Made by a program: the position numbers and the translations under genes. Under the pieces are notes generated by a model. It saw only the letters and a program-made list of their open reading frames with translations. It was not told the origin of the DNA and did not search any database. Of a stretch of 64,000 nt of DNA, positions 55,052-63,495 are shown piece by piece. The DNA is from Hyphomicrobiales bacterium (lineage in GTDB: Bacteria; Pseudomonadota; Alphaproteobacteria; Rhizobiales; TMED25): assembly GCA_029245795.1 (NCBI GenBank), contig JAQWOP010000024.1, positions 124,001-188,000 on the forward strand, given 5' to 3'. Position 1 is the first letter of the stretch. Each line of letters opens with the position of its first letter.

Positions 55052-57085
55052 TTATCTTATATTATTGTTTAATAAGCTTGCATAAATTCGTAAAGTTTGT
55101 TGACACATTTTCTTAATAGTAAAATTTTTGATGATATTCTCCATTGCATGCGAAGATGCTATCTTTACTTGATTGTCATCTAGATATAAAACTCTCTTTA
55201 TTTTTTGATATAATTCATCGGAATCTCCTGATTTAAACAAGTACCCATAAGGATTATTTTTCTTACCTCTATCATTTTGAGATATTATTTCTCTAACAGG
55301 CCCAATATCTGAAGCTATAACCAATCGCCCCATCGCCAAACTCTCGGCTATTACTCTACCGAAAGCTTCGGGCTTAATAGATGGGCATAAGACTATATCT
55401 GATAAATATATAATTGATGGCATATCAGTTATGTGCCCTAAAAAATGAATATCATTTTCTAGACCATAATCTGAAATAATCTTTCTTAATTTCTTTGTGT
55501 AAGAAGCATGTCTCATATTATCCCCTGCAAAAATTAGTTTAATTGGAACATCACAATCAATTGAAAGTTTTCGGAATGCTTCTATTGCAATCTCATGCCC
55601 CTTCCACTCAGTGATCCTTCCTGGTAAAAGAATTATTTTTTTATTTTCTAAAAATAATTCTTCCCTTATTTCTTTTATATAATTTTTATTTATATATTTT
55701 GGGTTAAATTTTTCTATGTCTACACCTCGGTGAATAATAGATATCTTATGATTAGGTATTGAATATCTCTTTTGAATTACCTGCTTTGTATAATTAGAAT
55801 TTGCAATTACAATTTTACCCTTCACCATAAATTGATTATATTTCTTTTTAATGTAAGATTTTTCTGTGTATATCCCATGATAAGTACTTATAAAATCTAT
55901 TCTCATTAATTTAGTCGCAAAGTACACAGATATTGCAGGTGCTCTACTTCTTACATGCACCAATTTTATGTTACATTTCTTTATTATATTAATTAATGAT
56001 ATTGTATTGAGTATAATTAGAAATGGATTTTTAGATTGAAGTGGTAAATTTATATGAACATTATCTCCTTTTTTGTATTCCTCTAAAAGACGTCCTTTAT
56101 TTGAGGCTAAACAGGCTTTAATTCCTATTAAGTTTAGCTCCCTTGCAATTTCAACACATGTTTGCTCAGCACCACCACTGTCTATTGAAGGAGCAACCTG
56201 GAGTATACCAAATTTAAATTCATTCTTTTTTGGAGAGGCTATTTCCTCTAAGCCTTTTTTGTAATTAGGGTATTTTAGTTTGTAATTAAGTTTATTTTTT
56301 ATCTTTGTATTCTTAATTACCTTCGTTTCAGAGTAGAAACTCTTCGCCATATCACTTAATTGAGATTTCTCGAATGAGATTGCTTCAGGAGGGGATATAT
56401 TTAATAAATGCGCCGCATGATCTACAACATCTTGTGGTGGGGCAGGAAGATCATCAGAGACATTAAATATATCACTGCCCAATTTTGATTTTGATATATT
56501 GAATATTATTTTTGTAATATCATCTACATGAATCCTGTTAAATATCTGACCTTCTTTTATTACCCTTTTCGCTTTACCATTTAATAAATTCTTTATTTGA
56601 TTTCTTCCCCTTCCATAAATGCCTGATAATCTCAGTAAGTTACATGGTACATTATATTCTCTGCATAAATCCATCCATTGACTTTCAGATTTTATTCGGT
56701 TTTTAGCACGCTGTGATTTTGGACTTAAGGGGAATTCTTCATCTACATCTTTACCTTCTGCATCACCATAAACTGCAGTTGTAGACAAGTATATTACCCT
56801 TTGAATTCCATCTTTTAGAAGTTTAGTAATATCCTCCTGATTATTACCTAGCACTATATCTCCATTATCATCTGGTCCAATACAAATAAGAAGGACGTTT
56901 GTCTCAGATAAATAATTCTTTAAATCCCGTAAATTGTTTTTTGGATCATATTTTATAATATTAATATTTGTATCTAAATCCTTCTTTTTCCTCGAAGTTC
57001 CTGTTACCTTCCACCCATGCTGAATAAAATAATTGGCAACATTCTTCCCAGTAAAACCAAGACCAAAACAAAATAATTTATTCAT
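55052..57085 (-). CDS. Fusion: NAD-dependent epimerase-like SDR plus GT4 glycosyltransferase
   Basis: A 677-residue two-domain protein. Residues 1 to about 275 are an extended SDR of the YeeZ type (FCFGLGFTGKNVA, STTAVYGDA, LLRLSGIYGRGR). Residues about 293-670 form a GT-B glycosyltransferase of family 4 (QVAPSIDSGGAEQTCVE, IHRGVDIEKFNP, LLPGRITEWKGHEIAIEAF and the acceptor/donor motif EAFGRVIAESLAMG). The frame is continuous; no internal start with a ribosome site is visible at the junction. It probably makes a cell-surface glycan, with the SDR part either active or a scaffold. It lies 3 bases after queG's stop, and infC starts 70 bases downstream. Confidence 0.88.
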   Translation of the reverse strand: MNKLFCFGLGFTGKNVANYFIQHGWKVTGTSRKKKDLDTNINIIKYDPKNNLRDLKNYLSETNVLLICIGPDDNGDIVLGNNQEDITKLLKDGIQRVIYLSTTAVYGDAEGKDVDEEFPLSPKSQRAKNRIKSESQWMDLCREYNVPCNLLRLSGIYGRGRNQIKNLLNGKAKRVIKEGQIFNRIHVDDITKIIFNISKSKLGSDIFNVSDDLPAPPQDVVDHAAHLLNISPPEAISFEKSQLSDMAKSFYSETKVIKNTKIKNKLNYKLKYPNYKKGLEEIASPKKNEFKFGILQVAPSIDSGGAEQTCVEIARELNLIGIKACLASNKGRLLEEYKKGDNVHINLPLQSKNPFLIILNTISLINIIKKCNIKLVHVRSRAPAISVYFATKLMRIDFISTYHGIYTEKSYIKKKYNQFMVKGKIVIANSNYTKQVIQKRYSIPNHKISIIHRGVDIEKFNPKYINKNYIKEIREELFLENKKIILLPGRITEWKGHEIAIEAFRKLSIDCDVPIKLIFAGDNMRHASYTKKLRKIISDYGLENDIHFLGHITDMPSIIYLSDIVLCPSIKPEAFGRVIAESLAMGRLVIASDIGPVREIISQNDRGKKNNPYGYLFKSGDSDELYQKIKRVLYLDDNQVKIASSHAMENIIKNFTIKKMCQQTLRIYASLLNNNIR

Positions 57086-57088
57086 AAT

Positions 57089-58192
57089 CTAATTCCATTC
57101 TGAAATAACACTATGGTCTTTCTCTAAATGCAAGTTATTTTCTTTGATAATTTCAAATTTTTTCTTAGAAACAAGTTGTTTAATCGCCCATATTGATGCA
57201 GCACGTACGATAGCTGTTTCATCAGTTAAATGAGGAATAATTTTAGATACACAGTCTTTCATACCTGAATTCCCAATTGCAATAAGTATATTTCTTATGA
57301 ATCTATCTCTTCCAATTCTTTTAATTGGAGAATCTTTGAAAAACTCATTAAATATTTCTTTATCAAATTCTAAGAAATAAGAGAGGTCTGGCATATTTAA
57401 TTCTTCTCTTGCCTTAAGTTTAATATCATTTGTTATTTCAGCAAATTTATTCCATGGACATACGGCTAAGCAATCATCACAACCATAAACTCTATTTCCA
57501 ATTGATTTTCTCATATTCTTAGGGATATGGCCTTTCAGCTCAATTGTGAGATAAGAAATACATTTTCTTGAGTCTAATTTATATGGTTTAACAATTGCAT
57601 TAGTTGGACATATGTCTATGCAAGATGAACAAGAACCACAATGATCCTTTTCACTATCTGTTGATGGTATCCTTATTGATAGTAAAATAACTCCTAAAAA
57701 AAACCATGATCCTAATTTACGACTGACAAGATTTGTATGCTTCCCTTGCCAACCTAACCCTGCAATTTGTGCAATTGGTTTTTCCATTATTGGAGCTGTA
57801 TCTACAAAATATCTTGATTCCACTTCGAAAGTATCCATTAACCAGATACTGGCTTCTTTTAGTCTTTTCTTCATTAGCTCGTGATAGTCATTCCCTCTTG
57901 CATAAACCGATATATTTGCTTTTTTCTCACTCTCAATAAATTTTAATGGGTTTTCTTCTGGTCCATAATTCTTAGATAGGACAATAATAGATTTAGCATC
58001 ATTCCAGATCTTTTTTGGGTGTGTCCTTCGTTCTTTATTTTTTTCGAGCCAGAACATTTCTCCATGAAAACCCTTTGATAAGTATTCCTCTAATTTTACT
58101 CTTTGATCAGGAATATTTTCTATATTTGTAAAACCAATATCATCAAAACCAGATTGAAGAAGTTTTGTTTTTATTTGTGAGGAAATATTCAT
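57089..58192 (-). CDS. queG: Epoxyqueuosine reductase
   Basis: Last step of queuosine synthesis on tRNA: reduces epoxyqueuosine using cobalamin and two 4Fe-4S clusters. About 367 residues from ATG 58192 (a TTG lies 6 bases upstream). Cluster motifs are CGSCSSCIDICPTNAI and CDDCLAVCPWN; the cobalamin-domain regions near the N-terminus (VLSKNYGPEE; YARGNDYH) fit QueG, and a C-terminal HEAT-like segment follows. The adjacent downstream gene is the epimerase/GT4 fusion, the upstream gene is a GST, all on the same strand. Confidence 0.95.
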   Translation of the reverse strand: MNISSQIKTKLLQSGFDDIGFTNIENIPDQRVKLEEYLSKGFHGEMFWLEKNKERRTHPKKIWNDAKSIIVLSKNYGPEENPLKFIESEKKANISVYARGNDYHELMKKRLKEASIWLMDTFEVESRYFVDTAPIMEKPIAQIAGLGWQGKHTNLVSRKLGSWFFLGVILLSIRIPSTDSEKDHCGSCSSCIDICPTNAIVKPYKLDSRKCISYLTIELKGHIPKNMRKSIGNRVYGCDDCLAVCPWNKFAEITNDIKLKAREELNMPDLSYFLEFDKEIFNEFFKDSPIKRIGRDRFIRNILIAIGNSGMKDCVSKIIPHLTDETAIVRAASIWAIKQLVSKKKFEIIKENNLHLEKDHSVISEWN

Positions 58193-58203
58193 AATCAAAT
58201 CTA

Positions 58204-58896
58204 CTAAAAATCAGGATTAGAATAATGTTCTGGTGGCCGGAAACCTGGTATATTATCATCTAATATCTCTGAAAATGATGGCCTAGATTTAATTCGAGCA
58301 TACCAATTTTTTAGTGAACCCCACCTATTCCAATCAATTTTTCCAAGATAATCTATACAAGAAATATGTGCGGCTGCAGCAAAATCTGCTTGTGACAAGT
58401 AATCTCCTCCAATCCAACGACGTGAATTAATTAAGTAACTAATATATTCGAAATGATATAATGAATTTTCTTGAGCTAATCTTACTAATTCCATATTTGG
58501 GCTAGTATTATCAATCTCATTTTTTAGATAATACTTATCAACTAACTCCCTCAATATTACTTTTGTAACTTCCTTATAGAATTTATTATCAAACCAATCA
58601 ATTAATCTTCTAATTTCAGCTTTTTGATATATATCTCCAGAGATGAAGTTTGATTTGTTATTATCATCTCTATATTTTTCTTCAATAAATTCAATAATTG
58701 CATAGGTATTAATAATAATATTATCCTGTTCATCAATAATTAAGGGGAGTGTTCCTGCAGGATTTAATGCCAAAAACTCTCGTCTTTTATCCCAAATTTT
58801 CTCATTTATCATTGAAACAGGAATATCCATTTCAGATAAAGTTATTCTGACTCTTCTTGAGAATGGGCATAATGGAAATTGAAATAACTTAATCAT
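58204..58896 (-). CDS. Glutathione S-transferase family protein
   Basis: A 230-residue cytosolic GST-fold protein. The thioredoxin-like N-terminus reads KLFQFPLCPFSRRVRITLSE with the Cys10-x-x-Ser motif, then GTLPLIIDE (cis-Pro) and an ESxAI-type segment (NTYAIIEFIEEKY). The helical C-terminal domain contains DYLSQADFAAAAHI. Its substrate is unknown; the Cys suggests a thiol-transferase or isomerase type. It precedes queG by 12 bases. The 148-base gap to divergent uppP holds only AT-rich DNA. Confidence 0.9.
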   Translation of the reverse strand: MIKLFQFPLCPFSRRVRITLSEMDIPVSMINEKIWDKRREFLALNPAGTLPLIIDEQDNIIINTYAIIEFIEEKYRDDNNKSNFISGDIYQKAEIRRLIDWFDNKFYKEVTKVILRELVDKYYLKNEIDNTSPNMELVRLAQENSLYHFEYISYLINSRRWIGGDYLSQADFAAAAHISCIDYLGKIDWNRWGSLKNWYARIKSRPSFSEILDDNIPGFRPPEHYSNPDF

Positions 58897-59043
58897 AATA
58901 ATATTTAAGCTCTATAATCGTAAAAAATTTGTAAAAAATTATAATAATGATGAACTTATACCTCTATCATAAGTAAAATAATAATAATAATTCCTTTATC
59001 AAAATCACTTTTATATGAATTTATATAATATATACTCTATCTC

Positions 59044-59835
59044 ATGGTTTTGGAAAATTTAATATTACTATCCGTCTTACAAGGAGCTACGGAATTTCTT
59101 CCTGTTAGTTCCTCAGCACATTTAGCTATTGTTAATTTTTTTAGTCAGAATATTAATCAATCTATCTCAGTAGATTTAAGCCTTCATGTTGGTTCATTAT
59201 TAGCTATGATCTTATATTTCTATCGAAATAGGATAACTATACCAATGCAATCATATGAAGAAAGTAAAGATTTTCTCAATAGAACAACAGTACTTTATCT
59301 GATCATCTTGAGTGCGATACCAACATTAATAATTGCATACCTTCTTCTAAATAGTGGAGTTATCAATAGTATACGAGATAATATTAATATTATTGTATGG
59401 TTTAATCTAATTTTTGCCATCTTATTGCTTATCAGTGACCTTATTGGAAAAAAGAAAGTCAATATTTTTAAACAAAAACATATTTATCCTCTTGCGTTAG
59501 TTCAAGCTATCGCATTAGTTCCAGGTGTAAGTAGATCAGGTATATGCCTTACAATGTCTAGATTCTTAGGTTATGGGAGAACGCAGTCCTCTATAATTGC
59601 AGCTATTATGTCTTTCCCACTATTATTAGTAAGCCTCATATATATAATATTTACATTATTTAAAGAGCAGCAAATAGATCTGACAATAACAATTTTAATA
59701 GCTATTGGATTATCATTTTTGACATCCTACATAACACTTAAAATTATCATTGAATATATTGAAAAGATAAAGATATACCCCTTCGTGATTTATAGAGTTT
59801 GTTTGAGTTTAACAATCCTCTATTTTATTAGTTAG
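59044..59835 (+). CDS. uppP: Undecaprenyl-diphosphatase
   Basis: Recycles the lipid carrier for cell-wall synthesis by removing the terminal phosphate of undecaprenyl pyrophosphate. The 263-residue membrane protein (BacA type) has about eight segments and both catalytic motifs: LQGATEFLPVSSSAHL near residue 14 and PGVSRSGI near 160. ATG 59044. TATAAT at 59024-59029 is close to the start and may be the -10 of its promoter. It overlaps the convergent NDUFA9-like gene by 8 bases. Confidence 0.95.
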   Translation: MVLENLILLSVLQGATEFLPVSSSAHLAIVNFFSQNINQSISVDLSLHVGSLLAMILYFYRNRITIPMQSYEESKDFLNRTTVLYLIILSAIPTLIIAYLLLNSGVINSIRDNINIIVWFNLIFAILLLISDLIGKKKVNIFKQKHIYPLALVQAIALVPGVSRSGICLTMSRFLGYGRTQSSIIAAIMSFPLLLVSLIYIIFTLFKEQQIDLTITILIAIGLSFLTSYITLKIIIEYIEKIKIYPFVIYRVCLSLTILYFIS

Positions 59836-60772
59836 AAAACCTTTTTAAATAATTTGGCACTATATTTTTTATTGAAGCAGGTTGAATCATATAATCACCA
59901 AGAGAGCCAATCTTATTATCAGTTAATTTATATAATATATTATCCTGCTTTAATGACTCAACCTGATCAAATGTAATTGGAGGTTTGGGCATAATTTGAA
60001 GAGGAGTAATAAATAATTTAGATATACTAAAAGGAATTGGCAATAATAATCTTTTTTTATTAGTAGTTTTTACTATGAACTCAATAATTTCCTTAAGTGA
60101 ATAAATTTCATTACCACCAATCTCATAAATATTCTTTTTATTGGTATCACTAATATGTCTGACGATCAGTTTGGCTAAATCCTCAACATAAACAGGTTGA
60201 AATTTTGTTTCTCCATAACCTATGAGAGGAAAAATTGGAACAAATGATAATATAGAAGCAAATTGATTAAAGAAATTATCATCATAACCAAAAACAAGAG
60301 AAGGTTTGATTATTGTTGAGTTTTGGTTTTTGGAGAAAACAGCCTCCTCTCCATTAGCCTTACTTCTTAAATATATAGATTTTGATCTTATATCTGAACC
60401 CAAGGCTGATATATGTATAAATCGCTCAACATCCATTTTCTTTGAGAAAGATGCAATCTTTTTTGGCAGTTCTGAATGAATATAATTAAATTTATGCTTA
60501 CGTGTTTGATTCAAGATTCCTATTAAATTAATAACAAAATTTGATCCTTTCAAAAAACTAGATATAGATCCTTCATCGTATATATTAACTTTAACCGCCT
60601 CAACTTGCCCTATATTACCCGATACACGGATATAATTTGCTTGACCAGGATACCTTGTAGCAAACTTTATTCGATAACCTTCTTTTACAAGTTGTCGAAC
60701 TAAATTTCTTCCAATAAACCCCGTTCCTCCAAATATGGATACAATTTTACTACTTTTTGATGGTATGCTGAT
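59828..60772 (-). CDS. NDUFA9-like NAD(P)-binding protein with ATC or ATA start
   Basis: Atypical extended SDR related to the complex I accessory subunit NDUFA9. From 60772 the frame gives about 314 residues: KIVSIFGGTGFIGRNLVRQL (Rossmann motif), VINLIGIL, FIHISALGSD and the YVEDLAKLIV region. The frame upstream of TTG 60553 is open to a TAA at 60775-60773 without ATG, GTG or TTG, and starting at TTG 60553 would delete the entire dinucleotide-binding motif. GGAG (60782-60779) is six bases before ATC 60772 and twelve before ATA 60766. The protein likely helps assemble or stabilise complex I. Function moderate, extent high. Confidence 0.8.
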   Translation of the reverse strand: MSIPSKSSKIVSIFGGTGFIGRNLVRQLVKEGYRIKFATRYPGQANYIRVSGNIGQVEAVKVNIYDEGSISSFLKGSNFVINLIGILNQTRKHKFNYIHSELPKKIASFSKKMDVERFIHISALGSDIRSKSIYLRSKANGEEAVFSKNQNSTIIKPSLVFGYDDNFFNQFASILSFVPIFPLIGYGETKFQPVYVEDLAKLIVRHISDTNKKNIYEIGGNEIYSLKEIIEFIVKTTNKKRLLLPIPFSISKLFITPLQIMPKPPITFDQVESLKQDNILYKLTDNKIGSLGDYMIQPASIKNIVPNYLKRFSN

Positions 60773-60782
60773 TTAATTCTCC
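60770..60782 (-). promoter_or_regulatory. Ribosome binding site and ATC start of the NDUFA9-like gene
   Basis: GGAG on the minus strand (60782-60779) precedes ATC (60772-60770) by six bases; an in-frame TAA sits directly before the ATC. The alternative ATA at 60766 would have a 12-base spacing. No canonical start lies in this stretch. Confidence 0.5.
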
Positions 60783-60934
60783 AATGTATTAATTTTAAAA
60801 AAAATAATCTAATATAATTAAATAGAAATATAATATATATTTATCATAAAAAAATAAAAAAAAAATAGTCTATAGAAACCAGAATATATACTTAAATAAA
60901 TTATTTAAAATAAAAAAAATAAAAAGGAAGAACA

Positions 60935-61561
60935 TTGAGCCAAAAGAAAATAAATATTCATATGCACTTCGATGACTTGCCTGACAATATAAATCTAGGC
61001 AATGAAATAGCTATTGATACCGAAACACTGGGACTTAATCCAAATAGAGATAGATTATGTCTGATTCAACTTAAAACTGATAATGATGAAATACATTTAA
61101 TCAAAATTAACAAAGATAAGAAACCAGCACCAAATCTATTGAAAATTTTAAAAGAAGAAAAAATCCTTAAGATTTTTCATTTCGCGAGATTTGATGTTGC
61201 AATACTCAATAGAACCTATGATATTAGTATAAATAATATCTATTGCACTAAGATTGCTTCCAAAATTGCAAGAACCTATACAGATAGGCATGGATTAAAG
61301 GATCTTTGCAAAGAATTGTTGAATATAGAATTATCAAAAGAGCAACAAAGTTCTGATTGGGGAGCAAAAGAATTAACGGATAATCAAAAAAAATATGCAG
61401 CTAATGATGTGATTTATTTGCATGATATTAAGAAAAATCTTGACCAAATGCTCCAAAGAGAGAATCGATACGATCTTGCGTATGCGTGTTTTAAATTTCT
61501 TAATACACAAGTAGAGTTGGACTTAAGAGGCTGGCATAACCAAAATATCTTCGATCACTAA
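60935..61561 (+). CDS. rnd: Ribonuclease D-type 3'-5' exonuclease
   Basis: A 208-residue DEDD-family exonuclease: IAIDTETLGL (ExoI, residues about 25-34), HFARFDVAIL (ExoII) and the ExoIII region ending in YAANDVIYL. It lacks the HRDC domain of full RNase D, as usual for this alphaproteobacterial gene before lptC. The start is TTG 60935 with AAGGAAG upstream. It probably trims tRNA or small RNA 3' ends. It precedes lptC by 35 bases. Confidence 0.92.
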   Translation: MSQKKINIHMHFDDLPDNINLGNEIAIDTETLGLNPNRDRLCLIQLKTDNDEIHLIKINKDKKPAPNLLKILKEEKILKIFHFARFDVAILNRTYDISINNIYCTKIASKIARTYTDRHGLKDLCKELLNIELSKEQQSSDWGAKELTDNQKKYAANDVIYLHDIKKNLDQMLQRENRYDLAYACFKFLNTQVELDLRGWHNQNIFDH

Positions 61562-61596
61562 TAAGATGATACCCTCTCTAAAATATAGAAACTAAT

Positions 61597-62247
61597 ATGG
61601 ACGATAAATATCACCATAATCAGATTAAAAGTGTTCTTGAACATTCGAAAAAGATAAGAATCCTTGATAAATCAATTTTATTAATTATCATATTCCTTCT
61701 TTTTTTTGCAATATATAATTATTCTCTTCAAGATCCTAATATAGCTTCAATTGAACAGATTGATGATAGGTATGAAGAAGTAGGAGAAGATTTTATAGAA
61801 AATATACTTCAAGCAAAAAATTCTGTAATTTCTGGAGTTAATAATGAAAATCAATACTATGAAATTTCCTCTGAAAAATCATGGAATACTATACATAATG
61901 AAAATATCCTTAACATGTCCGGAATTAAAACTAGCTTAATCTTAAAGGAAGATTACCCTATAAATATAGTTGGTGATAAAGCAACATATGATAATGAAAA
62001 GAAATATTTAAAGTTAGAGGATAATATTGAAATTCGTTCGGATAAAAGCATCCTTGTTTTTATTAAAAATGTATTTATTGATTTGAAAAAAAATAAGATA
62101 ATGAGCCCAAGTCCAGTGTTAGTAAAATTTAATGATCTATGTATTCAGAGTGAAACATTTGAAATCAATGATAATGGTAATAAGATAAAATTTAATAATG
62201 GTGTTATTCTTATAATTGGAAAGCAATCTAAATGTTTAGAAATATAA
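61597..62247 (+). CDS. lptC: LPS export protein LptC
   Basis: Bitopic inner-membrane component of the LPS bridge. The 216-residue protein has one membrane segment (about residues 25-45) followed by a periplasmic beta-jellyroll: repeated short strands such as INIVGDKATYDNEKKYLKLED. Sequence conservation in LptC is low, so position before lptA and lptB is an important part of the call. Its end overlaps lptA by 16 bases. Confidence 0.88.
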   Translation: MDDKYHHNQIKSVLEHSKKIRILDKSILLIIIFLLFFAIYNYSLQDPNIASIEQIDDRYEEVGEDFIENILQAKNSVISGVNNENQYYEISSEKSWNTIHNENILNMSGIKTSLILKEDYPINIVGDKATYDNEKKYLKLEDNIEIRSDKSILVFIKNVFIDLKKNKIMSPSPVLVKFNDLCIQSETFEINDNGNKIKFNNGVILIIGKQSKCLEI

Positions 62248-62741
62248 AAAAAATAACTCTGATCTTAAATATCTTTATTATTTATAATTTAATTATTATT
62301 GATTCAAAAGCTGAAGATAGCTCTATGTTATTGAATAAATCTCCAATCAATATAGAAAGCTCTTCACTCGAAATTATCGATAGCGAAAAAATAGCAATAT
62401 TTGAAGGAAAGGTTAGGGTAAATCAAGAAAATATTACCATATCAAGTGATAAGTTAGTCCTTTCATATGCTTTTAATTCAATTACTAAAAGTATAGATAT
62501 TCAAAAAATACTATGCTCCGGTAATGTATTAATAGAATTTGATAATCAAATTGTGACAAGTGAGACCGCGGAATATAATTTAATTGTTAATCAACTAATT
62601 TTACAAAATGACGTTATTATTAGTAGAGGTGAAGGTAATGCAATTAAAGCAGAAAAAGTAACTGTGGATCTCGATACCATGAGAATAAAAATGGACTCAT
62701 CTGAGAGAGTTAAAGCATTTATAACTCCGCCAAATAATTAG
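62232..62741 (+). CDS. lptA: LPS export protein LptA
   Basis: Periplasmic beta-jellyroll protein that bridges LptC and LptD. The 169-residue product has a signal sequence (hydrophobic ITLILNIFIIYNLIII) and OstA-type strands: INIESSSLEIIDSEKIAIFEGKV, VNQENITISSDKLVL, VIVSRG-type repeats. ATG 62232 overlaps the lptC end, so translation is coupled. It precedes lptB by 16 bases. Confidence 0.92.
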   Translation: MFRNIKKITLILNIFIIYNLIIIDSKAEDSSMLLNKSPINIESSSLEIIDSEKIAIFEGKVRVNQENITISSDKLVLSYAFNSITKSIDIQKILCSGNVLIEFDNQIVTSETAEYNLIVNQLILQNDVIISRGEGNAIKAEKVTVDLDTMRIKMDSSERVKAFITPPNN

Positions 62742-62757
62742 AATTTAAAGTATAGAA

Positions 62758-63486
62758 ATGACAGAAGATTCTCTATTAGTTGAAAATGTTGCAAAAGATT
62801 ATAACGGGATAAATGTTATTCATGATCTCTCACTCGCGGTGAAACCAGGTGAAATAATTGGTTTACTTGGGCCAAATGGTGCTGGGAAAACGACCTTGTT
62901 CTATATGATTATGGGATTGATAAAACCTCGTAAGGGAAAAATAAAACTAAATAATATAGATATCACAAGGCTAGCTATGTATAGCAGAGCAAGACTTGGT
63001 ATTAGTTATCTTCCGCAAGAACCATCTATTTTTAGGGGAATGAATGTAAGGGATAATATAAATTGTATATTAGAAATTACTGAAAAAGACTCAAAACTAA
63101 GAAAAATAGAATTGGACAAGCTGCTTTCGATATTTGGACTTGAAAAGATTCAAAAAAACCCTGCAAGATTATTATCTGGTGGAGAAAGAAGACGTGTAGA
63201 AATTGCAAGATCAATCGCCGGAAAACCAAAATATATCCTCATGGATGAGCCATTCTCTGGAGTAGACCCATTAGCAATTGAGGAAATAAAGAATATTATA
63301 AAATCTCTGAGTGATAGCAAAATTGGTATTTTAATAACAGATCATAATGTTAGAGAGACTCTAGGATTAAGCGATAGAGCATACATTATTTATGAGGGAA
63401 ATTTATTAATAAGCGGCACTTCTACTGAAATAGTCAATAGCGATGAAGCAAAGAAAGTTTATCTTGGAAACCAATTTAATATTTAA
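62758..63486 (+). CDS. lptB: LPS export ABC ATPase LptB
   Basis: Cytosolic ATPase that powers LPS extraction by LptFG. The 242-residue protein has Walker A GPNGAGKTTLFY (about residues 39-50), signature LLSGGERRRVEIARS, Walker B YILMDEPFSGVDPLA (with the LptB-type PFSGVDP) and ITDHNVRETL containing the switch His. It is followed by rpoN, as in most alphaproteobacteria. Confidence 0.97.
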   Translation: MTEDSLLVENVAKDYNGINVIHDLSLAVKPGEIIGLLGPNGAGKTTLFYMIMGLIKPRKGKIKLNNIDITRLAMYSRARLGISYLPQEPSIFRGMNVRDNINCILEITEKDSKLRKIELDKLLSIFGLEKIQKNPARLLSGGERRRVEIARSIAGKPKYILMDEPFSGVDPLAIEEIKNIIKSLSDSKIGILITDHNVRETLGLSDRAYIIYEGNLLISGTSTEIVNSDEAKKVYLGNQFNI

Positions 63487-63495
63487 TTAATTGAT

